DNA of 64,000 nucleotides from Pterobdella sp. o SKG-2022 (Eukaryota > Annelida > Clitellata > Hirudinida > Piscicolidae), in NCBI GenBank assembly GCA_964035795.1, contig OZ038321.1:16299971-16363970 (forward strand). Reading direction: 5' to 3'. The first letter of the stretch is position 1. The number at the start of each line of letters is the position of its first letter. The notes under the pieces were generated by a model. The model was not told the origin of the DNA, searched no databases, and saw nothing but the letters and a program-made list of their open reading frames with translations. Position numbers and translations under genes: made by a program. This document shows, piece by piece, positions 10,870-21,254 of this stretch.

Positions 10870-13800
10870 GGATGGATNNNNNNNNNNNNNNNNNNNNNNN
10901 NNNNNNNNNNNNNNNNNNNNNNNNNNNNNNNNNNNNNNNNNNNNNNNNNNNNNNNNNNNNNNNNNNNNNNNNNNNNNNNNNNNNNNNNNNNNNNNNNNNN
11001 NNNNNNNNNNNNNNNNNNNNNNNNNNNNNNNNNNNNNNNNNNNNNNNNNNNNNNNNNNNNNNNNNNNNNNNNNNNNNATATGTAGTTGAAAAATATATAA
11101 AAAAAATAAAATTATTTTTCAACTAAATTTATAAACTGAAATTAAAATTAGAATATTTTTTACTGAATTTTATAAAATCACAAAGAAAGACAGGTTAACT
11201 TTGTCTATTATATTTATTTTTTCAACACACCCTAAATATCCTTACCAGGTAATTACAACAAATTTGATTTGTTAATTTTTGGTGAGAGTTATAATAGAAA
11301 AATTTGACATTTATTTAAGTCTCATACGCATCCTAGATATAAGAATATTTGTGTGTGTGTTAGCTAGTTACTCAATGCTATCTAGTTTGTATCGAAAACT
11401 TTGTTTTTAAATTTATTTCTATATTAATATTTTATTTAAAATTGTTCTTTTGAATATCTTTTCATACTAAGATTCTATTTGTAGAATATGCAAAAAATCG
11501 TTTATGCTTCTGATAAAAAAGGTGTAAAAACTTGTAAAATGCGCTGGTGTTCAATGTTTTCAGAGTTGTCCAATAGCCACGTTCTGTTGTCAAAGAGTTG
11601 ATTCACTGCCTCTTTCAGAGTTAACTGTTGGTATTTTAACCAGGAAATAAATGGGATTCTTATTTTTAATTGTTTGATTAGTTCAAAGTTGGTAAATTAT
11701 TTTAGAAGTTTTTTTTTAAAGTTATACTTATAGCTATCAATTGGTTTATAGGAAAAATTCAAGAATCTATTTTAAGAAAAATATGAGTTATTATGTATTA
11801 ATTTATTTAAGAAGAATTTATTTTTATTTTCACAATTATGATTAAATATAGTTTGAAATATTATTTAATTGTACCAAATTATGATTAAATACATTTTGAA
11901 AACGTATCGGTAACCTGTCCAGCAGAAAACTGCCCCAAGCCGGGAGGGAAGGTGCAAGAAAATATGAGCAAGGTTACAATGATGGGATACAAAAAACGGC
12001 TGTTATATTTGATATTTTCGTTAATTCTTCATTTAACCATATGTAGTTATTATTGGGTCGTAATGAATTAATGTTTGAACTGAGATAAACTAACGATTTT
12101 TGAAGGAAATCACTTAGTTTCTTCATTCTTCTAATGAACAGTACGATATTCTTGTGGAACCAGACAAAACTTGCTCCTAACACTCCACAAACAAGACTGG
12201 CAATAAATTTATTCTCGAAATTTTTTGTTTTTATTCAATTGGTTAGAGCAATTCATTTATAAATAACCAAAAAATCTTGAACTAACCATTCGAATACACT
12301 TGTATTCCATTATTCATACTGTTATTCATACTGAACCCATTACAATTAAACCAATAAAAATTTTTTAAAACTGAAATAATACAAAGCTGTAAAAACCGAC
12401 CCGAGAGAAACAAAGACAAAAATTTCTCGAAGATCATAAGGCATCGTTTGCCTCAAGTCAGTCTTGAAAAGGACCGTCAGAGTTTCTGATGGAAAATTTT
12501 CGGAAAATTTCTAAATTTATTTATAAAATAATAAAACCTTCTGATTTGAAAAGGGATGTCATGAGCCTGAAAGTGAGAGCACCACACATAGCGCTGTAGA
12601 AACCTCTCCAATAGTTTTTGACTGCGAAGTAAGTCGCAGTGGCTTCTACACTAAACAAAACTCCTACAGAGTTTAGTATTGCTTTTATTTATTTTAATAT
12701 TTCACTACAATTAGTTTTGGTAAAAATTTACATTGTGAATGGTTGAAAAGCTGTGTTAATATCAATAACACAAAGATTTATTGAAAAACTGGGCTAATCT
12801 TCCCGTATAAATAAATTAAATTATCAAGCAGTTAAAAAATGTTCAAGATTAGAATTTTAATTGAAGCTGAAATTGAATTTGTATATTTTTGTTAAAGATT
12901 ACAATTAAAACGCTATGAACCTCCTATGGGAGCAGCAAAAGTGCACGAGACACCTACTGCAGACGCGGCGGTCAATATATCGATTTGTAAGCACTCATTC
13001 TGTTAAATTACCTTCGCGATTAAGTTTCAAGTTATTAATGACATAAGAATGAATCATTGATTTGATTATTCATGAAGTTCAATTTCAAGTTTTTTAAACA
13101 TTGTATAGAAACCTCTTGAATACGGCTAAAAATGGAGAAAAGCTTTGACAGCAGCGCAGAAGTGACACTGGCTACATGAACGAAGGGACCCTGTTGGACA
13201 ATCGAACAATTTTTTCTCATAGTATATGTCAAATTTATTTTACTCGTTATTTTATTTTTTTTCTGGGCTTTTATTAACAAATATTTTCAAAATGTCCTGT
13301 TTTATAGAATGTGTTTGTCAGTATAGCACTTGTTTCAGTGTCTGTTATGACTTAAGTTGTAGCAGTTGTAGATAAAATTTATTTCATTTCATTCATATTA
13401 TAAAAGAAAGCGCTTATAAACTAATACATTTTTTGAAAATTTATTTTTTTTTTCAAACAAAGTTGAAGCTGTAAAAATCCATTTTGTCATGGAACTTCCA
13501 ATTCAACTTTTTATAATTATCATCATTAAATCGCGTGAGTTGCCCAAGTACATTATAAGTTAAGTTTGAAATTCAAAATAAAAATTAAAGAGCAAAGGTT
13601 TTAACACATTTTCGTTTCTGATTTTTATAGTGTAAGACACCGTGATAGTTATGATCACGATCATTACTATATGAATTTTCAATTTTATACATTCAAACAT
13701 ACCACTTTTCCCAGGGGTAATCCTGATCCTAGACAAGAAATCAAACCGAAAACTTTGGCAATCAATGTTTTCAAAGTCAAATACTCTTTCAAAACTACCC

Positions 13801-15942
13801 CCTTCATTATGGTTTTAACTTCAGGTATTCCAGAACCTACATAGTTATGAAATATTCAATTAGCCAAAAAAACTAAACAAGGAATACTTATTGCGCTACC
13901 AAAACCTCAGTTCAGGGCGACTGATGTTCGACTTACATACATACATACAACACAAAAGTAAAGATTAAGATACAATTTGAAAAACAATTTCAAAAGATAA
14001 AATAATTACCAACTGCCGTAGGTCCAACTAATTTGGTGAAACCAGTAGAGAAAAGCACGAACAGAAGAGGATAAGTTATCCATGCAAGATACATGTAGGC
14101 TACGTTCTCTGTTTTCTTCGCCAAGAAGTAAAACCCTCTGTTTGCTTAAAAATATTTAAGCATATTTTAAGATTATTTTTATTTTTAAAAGAATCTAATT
14201 TATTTTTAAAAATTAGAAATTTTAACAAATAAATTTAAATACAACATCGATTTTACATGGATAACTGAAAAACAAGGAAATCCAATAATCATTTTCTTCA
14301 ATATACTTTTTTGAAATTTAAATGAATAATGAAAATAGAATTAAATTCCTAAAGTTTTGAAATTCACACAAAACTCATTATAGAAGATTATTGTTTTATT
14401 AACTTTTAATTAACAAAAATTATCACACCTTCATATTTCCAGCTATAGACATTCTATACTAAAATATCTTGAAATTTAACTTTGTATCACAAAATTTATT
14501 GCTAAGCTAAGCATGAAATGGTAATCTGAACTGATTTTTCTAAAATAATGACACAACGATAAAGTGTTATTTTATTCGCTATAAAAATGTAAAAACAGTC
14601 TGTCTTCCAAAAATTACTTCATAAATTGAAACAATATACAAATTTTTGAAAGCTTAGAATATTTAAAATCATTTTTTATAGTCTTCAATTTTCATAGTAA
14701 AAAAGATAAAATTTACTCCTCTTAAAGCTTAATGACTAAAAATAACATAATTGTTACCTTGTAAAAATTTCTCGACAAAAAGATCAATGAGAAAACTCAA
14801 AAATGCTGCACAAACTCCAAGGCAAGTTAGAAAAGCCCAGTCTTGCAGAGTGTATCCAGTGAAGAATTGCTTACATGATTTTTTTATTCCTATACAACAG
14901 TGTAATTTTTAAATTAATAAAAAACCATTTTAAAAGTCAAAAGATGTTTCACTTTTGCAAAAAGAATCTTTTGAGACTGGTTTGGTAGCATCGATAAACT
15001 TATTCTTTTCTAGATTCTCTCTTTCTTCTTTTATCATCCTCTTTAATTTTGCCGTGGTATAATGTCCATGCATCTAATTTCAAATGTAAAATATTGTAAA
15101 CTTAGATCATGAAAAGAACTTCTTTAATTACAATCAAGATGCTATTTTATAGTTATAAGCAATAGTTTCACAAAACATACCAAAGTTTCGGCGTACCCCA
15201 AAGAGGATTCAATAGAAAAGCGATGACTCAGAAGCCTGGATGGAGGAGCCTGGAGACAACTCGTGTCGAAACTAACTCTAGTTTTGCTGCGAGCTACGTT
15301 ATACCCGACTGTGTTAATGCTATCATTAAGATTGTTTTGCTTAAGGCTGCTTCTCCGAGACTCTTTTTGCGAGAAGCTTCTACTCAGTGGGGTTGAACTT
15401 TCAAACTTATCTTCCACTCGATCGTCCATGCTTGAGCCATTTTGGTAAAATTTTTTGTTTAGAAGTTGTTTTTCCAGACTAATGCTTTTTTGAAAGTTTT
15501 GTAAATTAGGCATGCTATTGTAGCCTAAAATACTATTGTTAGAAACAACTTCTTTGCTTGCATCAGTTAACTTCTTCTCATTGGTTTTTAGTTCCGTGTT
15601 TTGTGAATAGTTGTTCTGATTTTCAGTATTTTGGGGTTGGTTAAAAACTGAATCTTTCGAAGAGTCAAAATCCTTTTTAATTCCATCATCACTGGTGATC
15701 TGAATTGAAGGCAATGGTGCTGCCTCAAAAAACTTGGTGTCTTTCACGGGACTTTCTTTGCTCGGAGAAGAAAGACTTTTAACGAAAGATGGCCTTTTGA
15801 ACAGATTTAATAAATTTGCAGGCATATTATTTTCTTTTTCTTTCCTTCCATTTTGGCTCATTTTTAATAAGCATATAGTTTCCAAGTATTCAAGTATTAA
15901 CTCTCTTAGTTGAACTACAACGATTTCAAAAACCTTACGCAT
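6269..15942 (-). CDS. ClC-type chloride channel (ClC-2/ClC-K-like) with Val at the gating-glutamate position
   Basis: A voltage-gated ClC family membrane channel of about 972-999 aa. Exons on the minus strand: 15942 (or 15861)-15181, 15073-14953, 14889-14758, 14144-14010, 13836-13703, 13190-13113, 12999-12921, 12663-12538, 12485-12401, 12196-12095, 11999-11915, 11624-11532, 10596-10516, 10152-10083, 9936-9803, 8907-8845, 8623-8505, 8308-8172, 7976-7855, 7438-7337, 7249-7163 and 6421-6269. All phases close. A Ser/Asn-rich N terminus of ~230 aa precedes the membrane part. The pore motifs are GSGIPEVKT (filter), [28 protein letters not shown] and FSGAVTHT, followed by [10 protein letters not shown]. 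Two cytosolic CBS domains follow ([23 protein letters not shown]...HHTFVTDHG). In most ClC proteins the second motif is GKEGPFVH; here the Glu is Val, as in vertebrate ClC-K. The start Met (15942 or 15861) and the last exon are the least certain parts. Confidence 0.9.
10878..11077. other. Assembly gap of 200 N
   Basis: Exactly 200 unknown bases, within ClC intron 12 (between exons 11624-11532 and 10596-10516). The left flank is a (TA)n tract bordered on both sides by an AAATAAATGGATGGAT repeat, so the gap is probably an unassembled microsatellite rather than missing exon. Confidence 0.95.
13895..13955 (+). repeat. Repeat B, copy 2
   Basis: Contains CAGGGCGACTGATGTTCGAC then TTACATACATACATAC, very close to the copy at 1310. 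It lies in ClC intron 4, just after (in gene order) the exon encoding the [12 protein letters not shown] segment. Confidence 0.6.
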
Positions 15943-17028
15943 AAAATTATAATATTCATCGAAAAATGTTGAGTTTAACGGTATATTCAATTATAAATAT
16001 AGATTAAAGGTTCTATACCTCCTAAACCAAAGTATTCATAAGTAGTTGCATAAATAAATTTTTGAAAAGATAATACATATAGCTAGTTGACATAAGTGTT
16101 TGTCGCAATCATTGAAAAAACATTTGGATGCATTTTTTAGGTAATTATTAGCCCAGATTTAGGAATATCAACACCGAGGCATTTTAATGTTTCAGTGCCT
16201 AACCATTCTATACTTTGTGAAAAATTAATGTCATATGAAGTAAAAATTTTATTTTAGTTTTTGAAATTGATTAATTATTTATTCAAATTAGTTGACTTTG
16301 AAATATTATGAAGTTTCAATAAATAATAATTATCAAAGTTCAAGCGTTTCGATGTATTTTGAAAACTTTTATCGAGCTTAAAATCATCAAGTGTTGTATG
16401 TTGTTTATTTAACATTTATTTTCAATAGATACTTCGAATTTTTGGTATTGAAGTATTTGTTAAAGTTTGTTTTATATATCAAATGGCCGCTTTCAAGAAC
16501 GTTTAAGTTTGTGAAAAAAAAATTTTCATCAAAACGATTCTATTTATCAGTGGCTTGAAAATTTTCCAAAAATTAAAAATTTTATGAATATAATCGTTTT
16601 ATGAATGTTGATACGTTTAAATGCACGGTAGAAAAGAAACTGTCGTTTTATTAAAAGAGAAAACATTTTTTGCTAAATATATCCGTTAAAAAGTTTATTT
16701 TTTTAATGAATAAATGTTAAATAGAAAAATTTTTGCATTATATATATTACCGAATGAATGAATGTCAAAAATAACGATAAATTTCACTGTATTTTGATAT
16801 GATAAACGTTTATGTAAAGTTGTCAAGGCGATTGCAATTAAAAATGCCGGATAGATTAATTATATCATATTCATAATCGCTAACTTAGAACTTGCCACTT
16901 TTGGTCATGCCTGACCATGCTTGCCCTTAACAAACATACCCAGAAAGTATTTGCCTTTTGCATTTGCTACCCTGGTTGTTAATCGATTTTTTCACCGATA
17001 AAAAGCAGTTATTCAAGTTTTTCTTTCT
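15943..17028. other. Intergenic region, no gene seen
   Basis: AT-rich sequence between the ClC start (minus strand) and the unrecognised plus-strand gene. A slightly more GC-rich patch at 16885-16980 has a faint likeness to the 3' part of repeat A (TTGCTACCCTGGTTGTTAAT). It is probably the shared 5' region of two divergently transcribed genes. Confidence 0.35.
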
Positions 17029-17639
17029 ATAAACTTCCTTATAAAATCAAATGAAAAGTTGACGGCTTCTTTGAAGACATCTTTATTTCAATATCATTAA
17101 AAAGATACTGGATAGTATTTGAGCTGAAAGGCAATTTCCTTTCACTCCGTTGCGAAGAGTCAATTATGTTTCGGCGCAGATACCGCTCCTTTGGGAGGCA
17201 GCTTATTTTGCTGAACAGCAATTTTATGTTTGACAATGTGAGTCAAATAGGCAAAAGCTAGATTTATAATTTATTGTTGATTTTTTCAATTTTATTGTAG
17301 TTGTCTTGAACTAAAGAGCATATATGTTGTTATCTTTTGTTTTGCATCTATATTGACAATCAAGGTAATTCTTTTCAGCCAACTATTGAGGACTATCTCA
17401 CGAAACCTTTGAATAGACAATGCTTGGGAAAGAAATACTCAAGTAATTTCGCTCCCTTCCGTTTCTTTTAAAAAAGAATCAATTTGATAATTAGTAAAAA
17501 GCTTGAAATTATATTCAGTCTGAATAAACACTGTAAAAGTCTTTATTTTGAACGAAACTTAGATGCTGGACTGTTTTATAACAAGATCTGCTTTGGGTAC
17601 TACATTGGTTTCAGGGTAAGATAAGAGTAGTTTTTTCTA
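17029..17639 (+). CDS. Unrecognised small spliced gene, three consecutive exons
   Basis: Three plus-strand segments join with good splice signals and consistent phase. 17061 (possibly earlier)-17237 ends at gtgagt, 17380-17442 runs from ttttcag to gtaatt, and 17561-17614 (approximate) runs from acttag to gtaaga. The reading includes YWIVFELKGNFLSLRCEESI, MFRRRYRSFGRQLILLN, NPTIEDYLTKPLNRQCLGKK and NAGLFYNKICFGYYIGFR. The open frame extends upstream of the first Met (17166), so there may be an earlier exon. A last exon could be at 18206-18240 (EPTLCVPQKR then stop) or at 18020. I do not recognise the family. GC content is higher than the flanks, and the opposite-strand ORF has no comparable splice pattern. 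Confidence 0.45.
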
Positions 17640-18839
17640 GCGTTCCAAAAGGTTTAGAAATGCACTTGTAGCTTTTTCACATTATTTTTATTATATCTGT
17701 AAAATACGTTTGAAAGCTCACAGTTAGTACGAAGTCTAACGCTTTGATTTCACGAAATTTACATAAATTTAGACTATTTTTAAACACCCATAGCATTTTT
17801 TTTCAACTAATCAAGCTTTGTTGAAGTTAATATTATTCAATCATCGAAAATTTTTCAACTACTATGTGAACTAGTATGCATAGCACCTGAAGGGATTGCC
17901 AATTTATTGATTTAGATTTATCATCTGTGTAATTATTCTCAAATAAAGTTGAAAACTGTGTGTACGAAACCATTCATTTTTGAGGCGATTAGCTGCTAAT
18001 TGAAAAGCATATTTTTCAGACTAGGGTCGTATTTTACAAATAAGATAGTGATCAAAATTGGAAGCCTGTGATATAATAAATGACACATAAAGAACTTGAA
18101 AAAAAATTTCAATTTTCGAAAAAAGATTGTTTGATGGCTTCTAAATTAATGTTCTATTCTTTCTTTTTCGGGCATCAGTGAGTCGATCACAAAGTTTCAC
18201 AGGAACCTACTCTATGTGTGCCACAAAAAAGATGAATGACGAAATGACAAAAAAAACTAAGAAAAAAAAAGTGGCCTAAATTTTCAAAGAATTTATTGTA
18301 TCTATGTGAAATGAGGTTAAATTTTAAACAAAATTTAACACAATATTTTTACGAAATGATTATTCAAGTGTATAATTAATTATATTGACAACATGTTTTC
18401 AAGAAAAAAGTAATTTAAGTTGTGGTATCCTGTTGAATATAAATTAAGTATATACTCGATAGAAGTTCACTGTAAAAAAATAAATTTCTACACCTTCCCA
18501 ACTTTAAAAAAATGTCTTGAGTTATAAATTACATCTTGAAGTTTATGTGGGATTACAAAAACACAGGGAATATTAACACACAAGTGTAGATTTGAATGAG
18601 AAAAAGTGTTGTAAAATAAGATTTATTTTCAAAAATATTTATCAACAAAATAGATTTTATATAAATAAATAATATATGAGCTACTTAATGGAATATTCAA
18701 AAACAAAGCCATAAGAACTCAAAAAATCTACATCTGAGCATCAAATCAACACTAAAAAGTAGGGTGAAAGATCTTTAAATAAATCAATAATATATAGATA
18801 GTATTTACAATTGAAAAAATGTTTGATGAGAAACTGTAG
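17640..18839. other. Region between the unknown gene and the FYVE gene
   Basis: AT-rich sequence. Only a short GC-richer stretch (18150-18250), a possible terminal exon of the upstream gene, stands out. The two genes converge here. Confidence 0.3.
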
Positions 18840-19888
18840 TCAAATTGTATGTACGGTATTTGAAGAACAAGCTAATGAAAAAGAATTTTCTAGGCCTGCA
18901 AAAGAGTTGTTGTTGAGGTCACTACTAGATCGATTTTTTATTATTTGATCGTTCACCACTGTTTAAAACGTTTAGTTCCACATTATTTCATATATAATTC
19001 ATGTATTTTTAAATCTGAAAAACGTTGATATGTACCTTTCAAGGCAAAACAACTTATACACACTCTCACTTTTTTCTTTTTCTCAATATTAATCTCTTTA
19101 TTTGAGCATTTATTACAAAATATCTGAAAATTTTGAGTTGGAAAAAAGTATTTCAAGTTAAATGCTTAAAAAAAATAATTTAGTTTCTTATGTTTATAAA
19201 ATTGTTAAATTAAACATATTTAAGACATAATAAAAGAATCATAATACTCATCAAAAATTTAGGCCACAAACTTTTCCACATAATCTACAATGATGTTTTC
19301 TTCTGAAAAAAGAAAACTTGGCACCACAATGTAAGCACTCAGATGTAACCCAGTCAGCAAGCCATACTATGTCTGAAATTTTACTAAAAGTTGGCCAAGA
19401 ATTCAAAATAAAAAATAACTTTGATAATTCTTAAAAAAATTTTCCAAAAAATAAAGATAATTACTAAAGCAGAATTTTTAGACCAAACTTCAAAGTTAAA
19501 ACTCACTAGAAGTTGGCATATTAAATTTTTTCTCAACAAAACATTCTCGATAGCTTTTGAAGGAGTTTTTGACTTTGTATATTGTATCATCTATACTTTC
19601 AATAAACTTTTCAAACCTTTTAATATAATATATTTTTAAATTTAAATTTTTATAAAGCTTATAAATATTCAACTAACTTATGAACTTCAAATATTTGATA
19701 TTTTGATTTAATTTAAAAAAGAATATTTGACATGAAATATCAAAAATAAGTTTTTACCCAAGATCTTCACATTCATTACCAGTTTGCACTTGAGATTTTT
19801 GGGAACAATTACTTTGATAAATATAATTTCTAGATACATGATTCATATCATTTTTTGCAACACTTAAATTTAGTTCTGAATTACTCAT
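18840..19888 (-). CDS. Small FYVE zinc-finger protein, 161 aa
   Basis: Five short exons on the minus strand: 19888-19758 (start ATG), 19616-19507, 19372-19272, 19123-19036 and 18895-18840 (TGA stop). Lengths of 131, 110, 101, 88 and 56 nt give 486 nt with continuous phase. Residues ~82-140 form a FYVE domain, which binds PI3P on endosomes: a WLADWV motif, CLHCGAKF, the signature RRKHHCRLCGKIFCNKCS, and VRVCISCF, supplying all eight zinc-binding cysteine/histidine positions. The ~80-residue N terminus is polar with no domain seen; the C terminus is a short Ser/Thr tail. Exons are too short to appear as long ORFs. The paralogue class (RUFY, EEA1, ZFYVE and so on) cannot be assigned; most of those are much larger. 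Confidence 0.85.
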
Positions 19889-20334
19889 AATAAAATTGAT
19901 TTTAAAGTTTTATATAATGACAATTTCAACATCAAAAGAGCATGTGATGTGAAAGGCTTTTTGCGTGATAATCTGTCCCTAATATATCAAAACGAGTATC
20001 GCTGTATATGAAATTCATTTCGGACTCATTATTTTTGTAAATAAAGAACTTTTAAAACATAAATTTGACAGCGAAGTATAACTTAAGACATACTTAAATG
20101 TAAACTTAATATAAAAGTTTGAAAATTGAAAGCTGAATAATAATGAAACTTTAAAAACTAAGTTTTATAATTTTAAGAATAGCTTTAAAATTATATAAAA
20201 AACAAAGGTTTGAATAAAATCATAAAAAATCTACTTTTCATTTCTAATAAATTTTTTGCTGTAAGTTCAATGTTAATAGAACAATAATGTTGCTGAACTG
20301 AATTTATGTACTTTTAATGTAATTCAGTTTTATA

Positions 20335-20820
20335 ATGCTCTTTCCAGCGTATCCGAAATTGATGAAGACGACTGATTGAAAAATGGTCGGCAAATGGAAA
20401 AAGGGAAAAAAAAGCAATGACTGCGGGATTGGAAATGGAAGTTGCCCACCAAGCTCTGATATTTGTGGCTTTTTAATATTTTCGCAGATTTTGCACTGGA
20501 TCCTGACTCGATGGAGCTGGCGATAATGTGAGACTTGGAAAAAGCGTCGGAAAATCTGCGGAAATATTAAAAAGCCGCAAATATCAGGGCTTGGTGGGCA
20601 TCTTCCATTTTCAACCCGTTGCATTCGAGACAACGGGTTGCTGCGGACATTCAACCAGCAGCTTTGTTGAAAAGTTAGGTAAAAAATTTATTGAGGCGTC
20701 TGGGGACCCTTTGGAGGCAGTCTGGTTGCGCCAGAAGATTTCCTTTGCAATTGTCCGCGGCAATGCTACCAGCATTTTTTCCTGTTTCCGCTCTCCTTCC
20801 TCTTCGTCTTAAGTGTAGTT
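20335..20820. mobile_element. GC-rich foldback element with ~75-bp inverted arms
   Basis: Arms 20415-20495 and 20545-20622 are near-perfect inverted repeats (for example ATATTAAAAAGCC and GCTTGGTGGGCA against their complements), separated by a ~50-bp spacer. A perfect hairpin CAACCCGTT/AACGGGTTG follows at 20612-20641. CTGCGGACA (20641) faces TGTCCGCGG (20753), and outer segments near 20360 and 20800 are weakly complementary. GC content is about twice the local background. The ORFs in it are by-products. It could be a foldback transposon or a structured-RNA locus. Confidence 0.6.
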
Positions 20821-21254
20821 TTTTTTCTTTATACCTTAATTTCCATTTTCACCAATGTATTATTTGTATGTTTTCAAAAATAAAATCATGACTACGGGCG
20901 TGAAAAATTTTATATGATGTGGCGAGAATGGTGAAGATCTGGTGAAGACAGACAGCTCAAGAAAAAGATGAAAAATAGCTCTATGAAGCTTGAAGTGATA
21001 CTTGATTTTAATATACTGAAGTTTTCTATAGATTTTATAAGTTTCATGTCATTATATTCAGACATTGGTTTTAAGAAACCCCAAACCAAATAAGGTTTGA
21101 AGCGATTCAATATAACACGAAACATTAATGTTTTCGACAAACTGAGCACTGAGACAAAATTATTCTACTAAAAATTAAGTAATTTAAAGCAACGAAAAAA
21201 CTAAATTTATATTATTAAAAAGTTCACGAACGCATTGAGCTTTATTCACATTTT

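Noticed and set aside
10781..11126. ORFs crossing the N block
   Set aside because: They consist mostly of unknown residues and (TA)n translation.
17039..17236. 65-codon minus-strand ORF
   Set aside because: The overlapping plus-strand reading has better splice signals and continues in frame over two further exons.
20304..20891. Overlapping ORFs on both strands around the GC-rich foldback
   Set aside because: The inverted-repeat structure explains the open frames on both strands; the readings match no family and have no splice partners.
20910..21149. Possible AP-4 beta appendage exon (79 codons, minus)
   Set aside because: It does not resemble the AP-4 appendage motifs, and no donor at the end of the trunk exon gives a convincing join.
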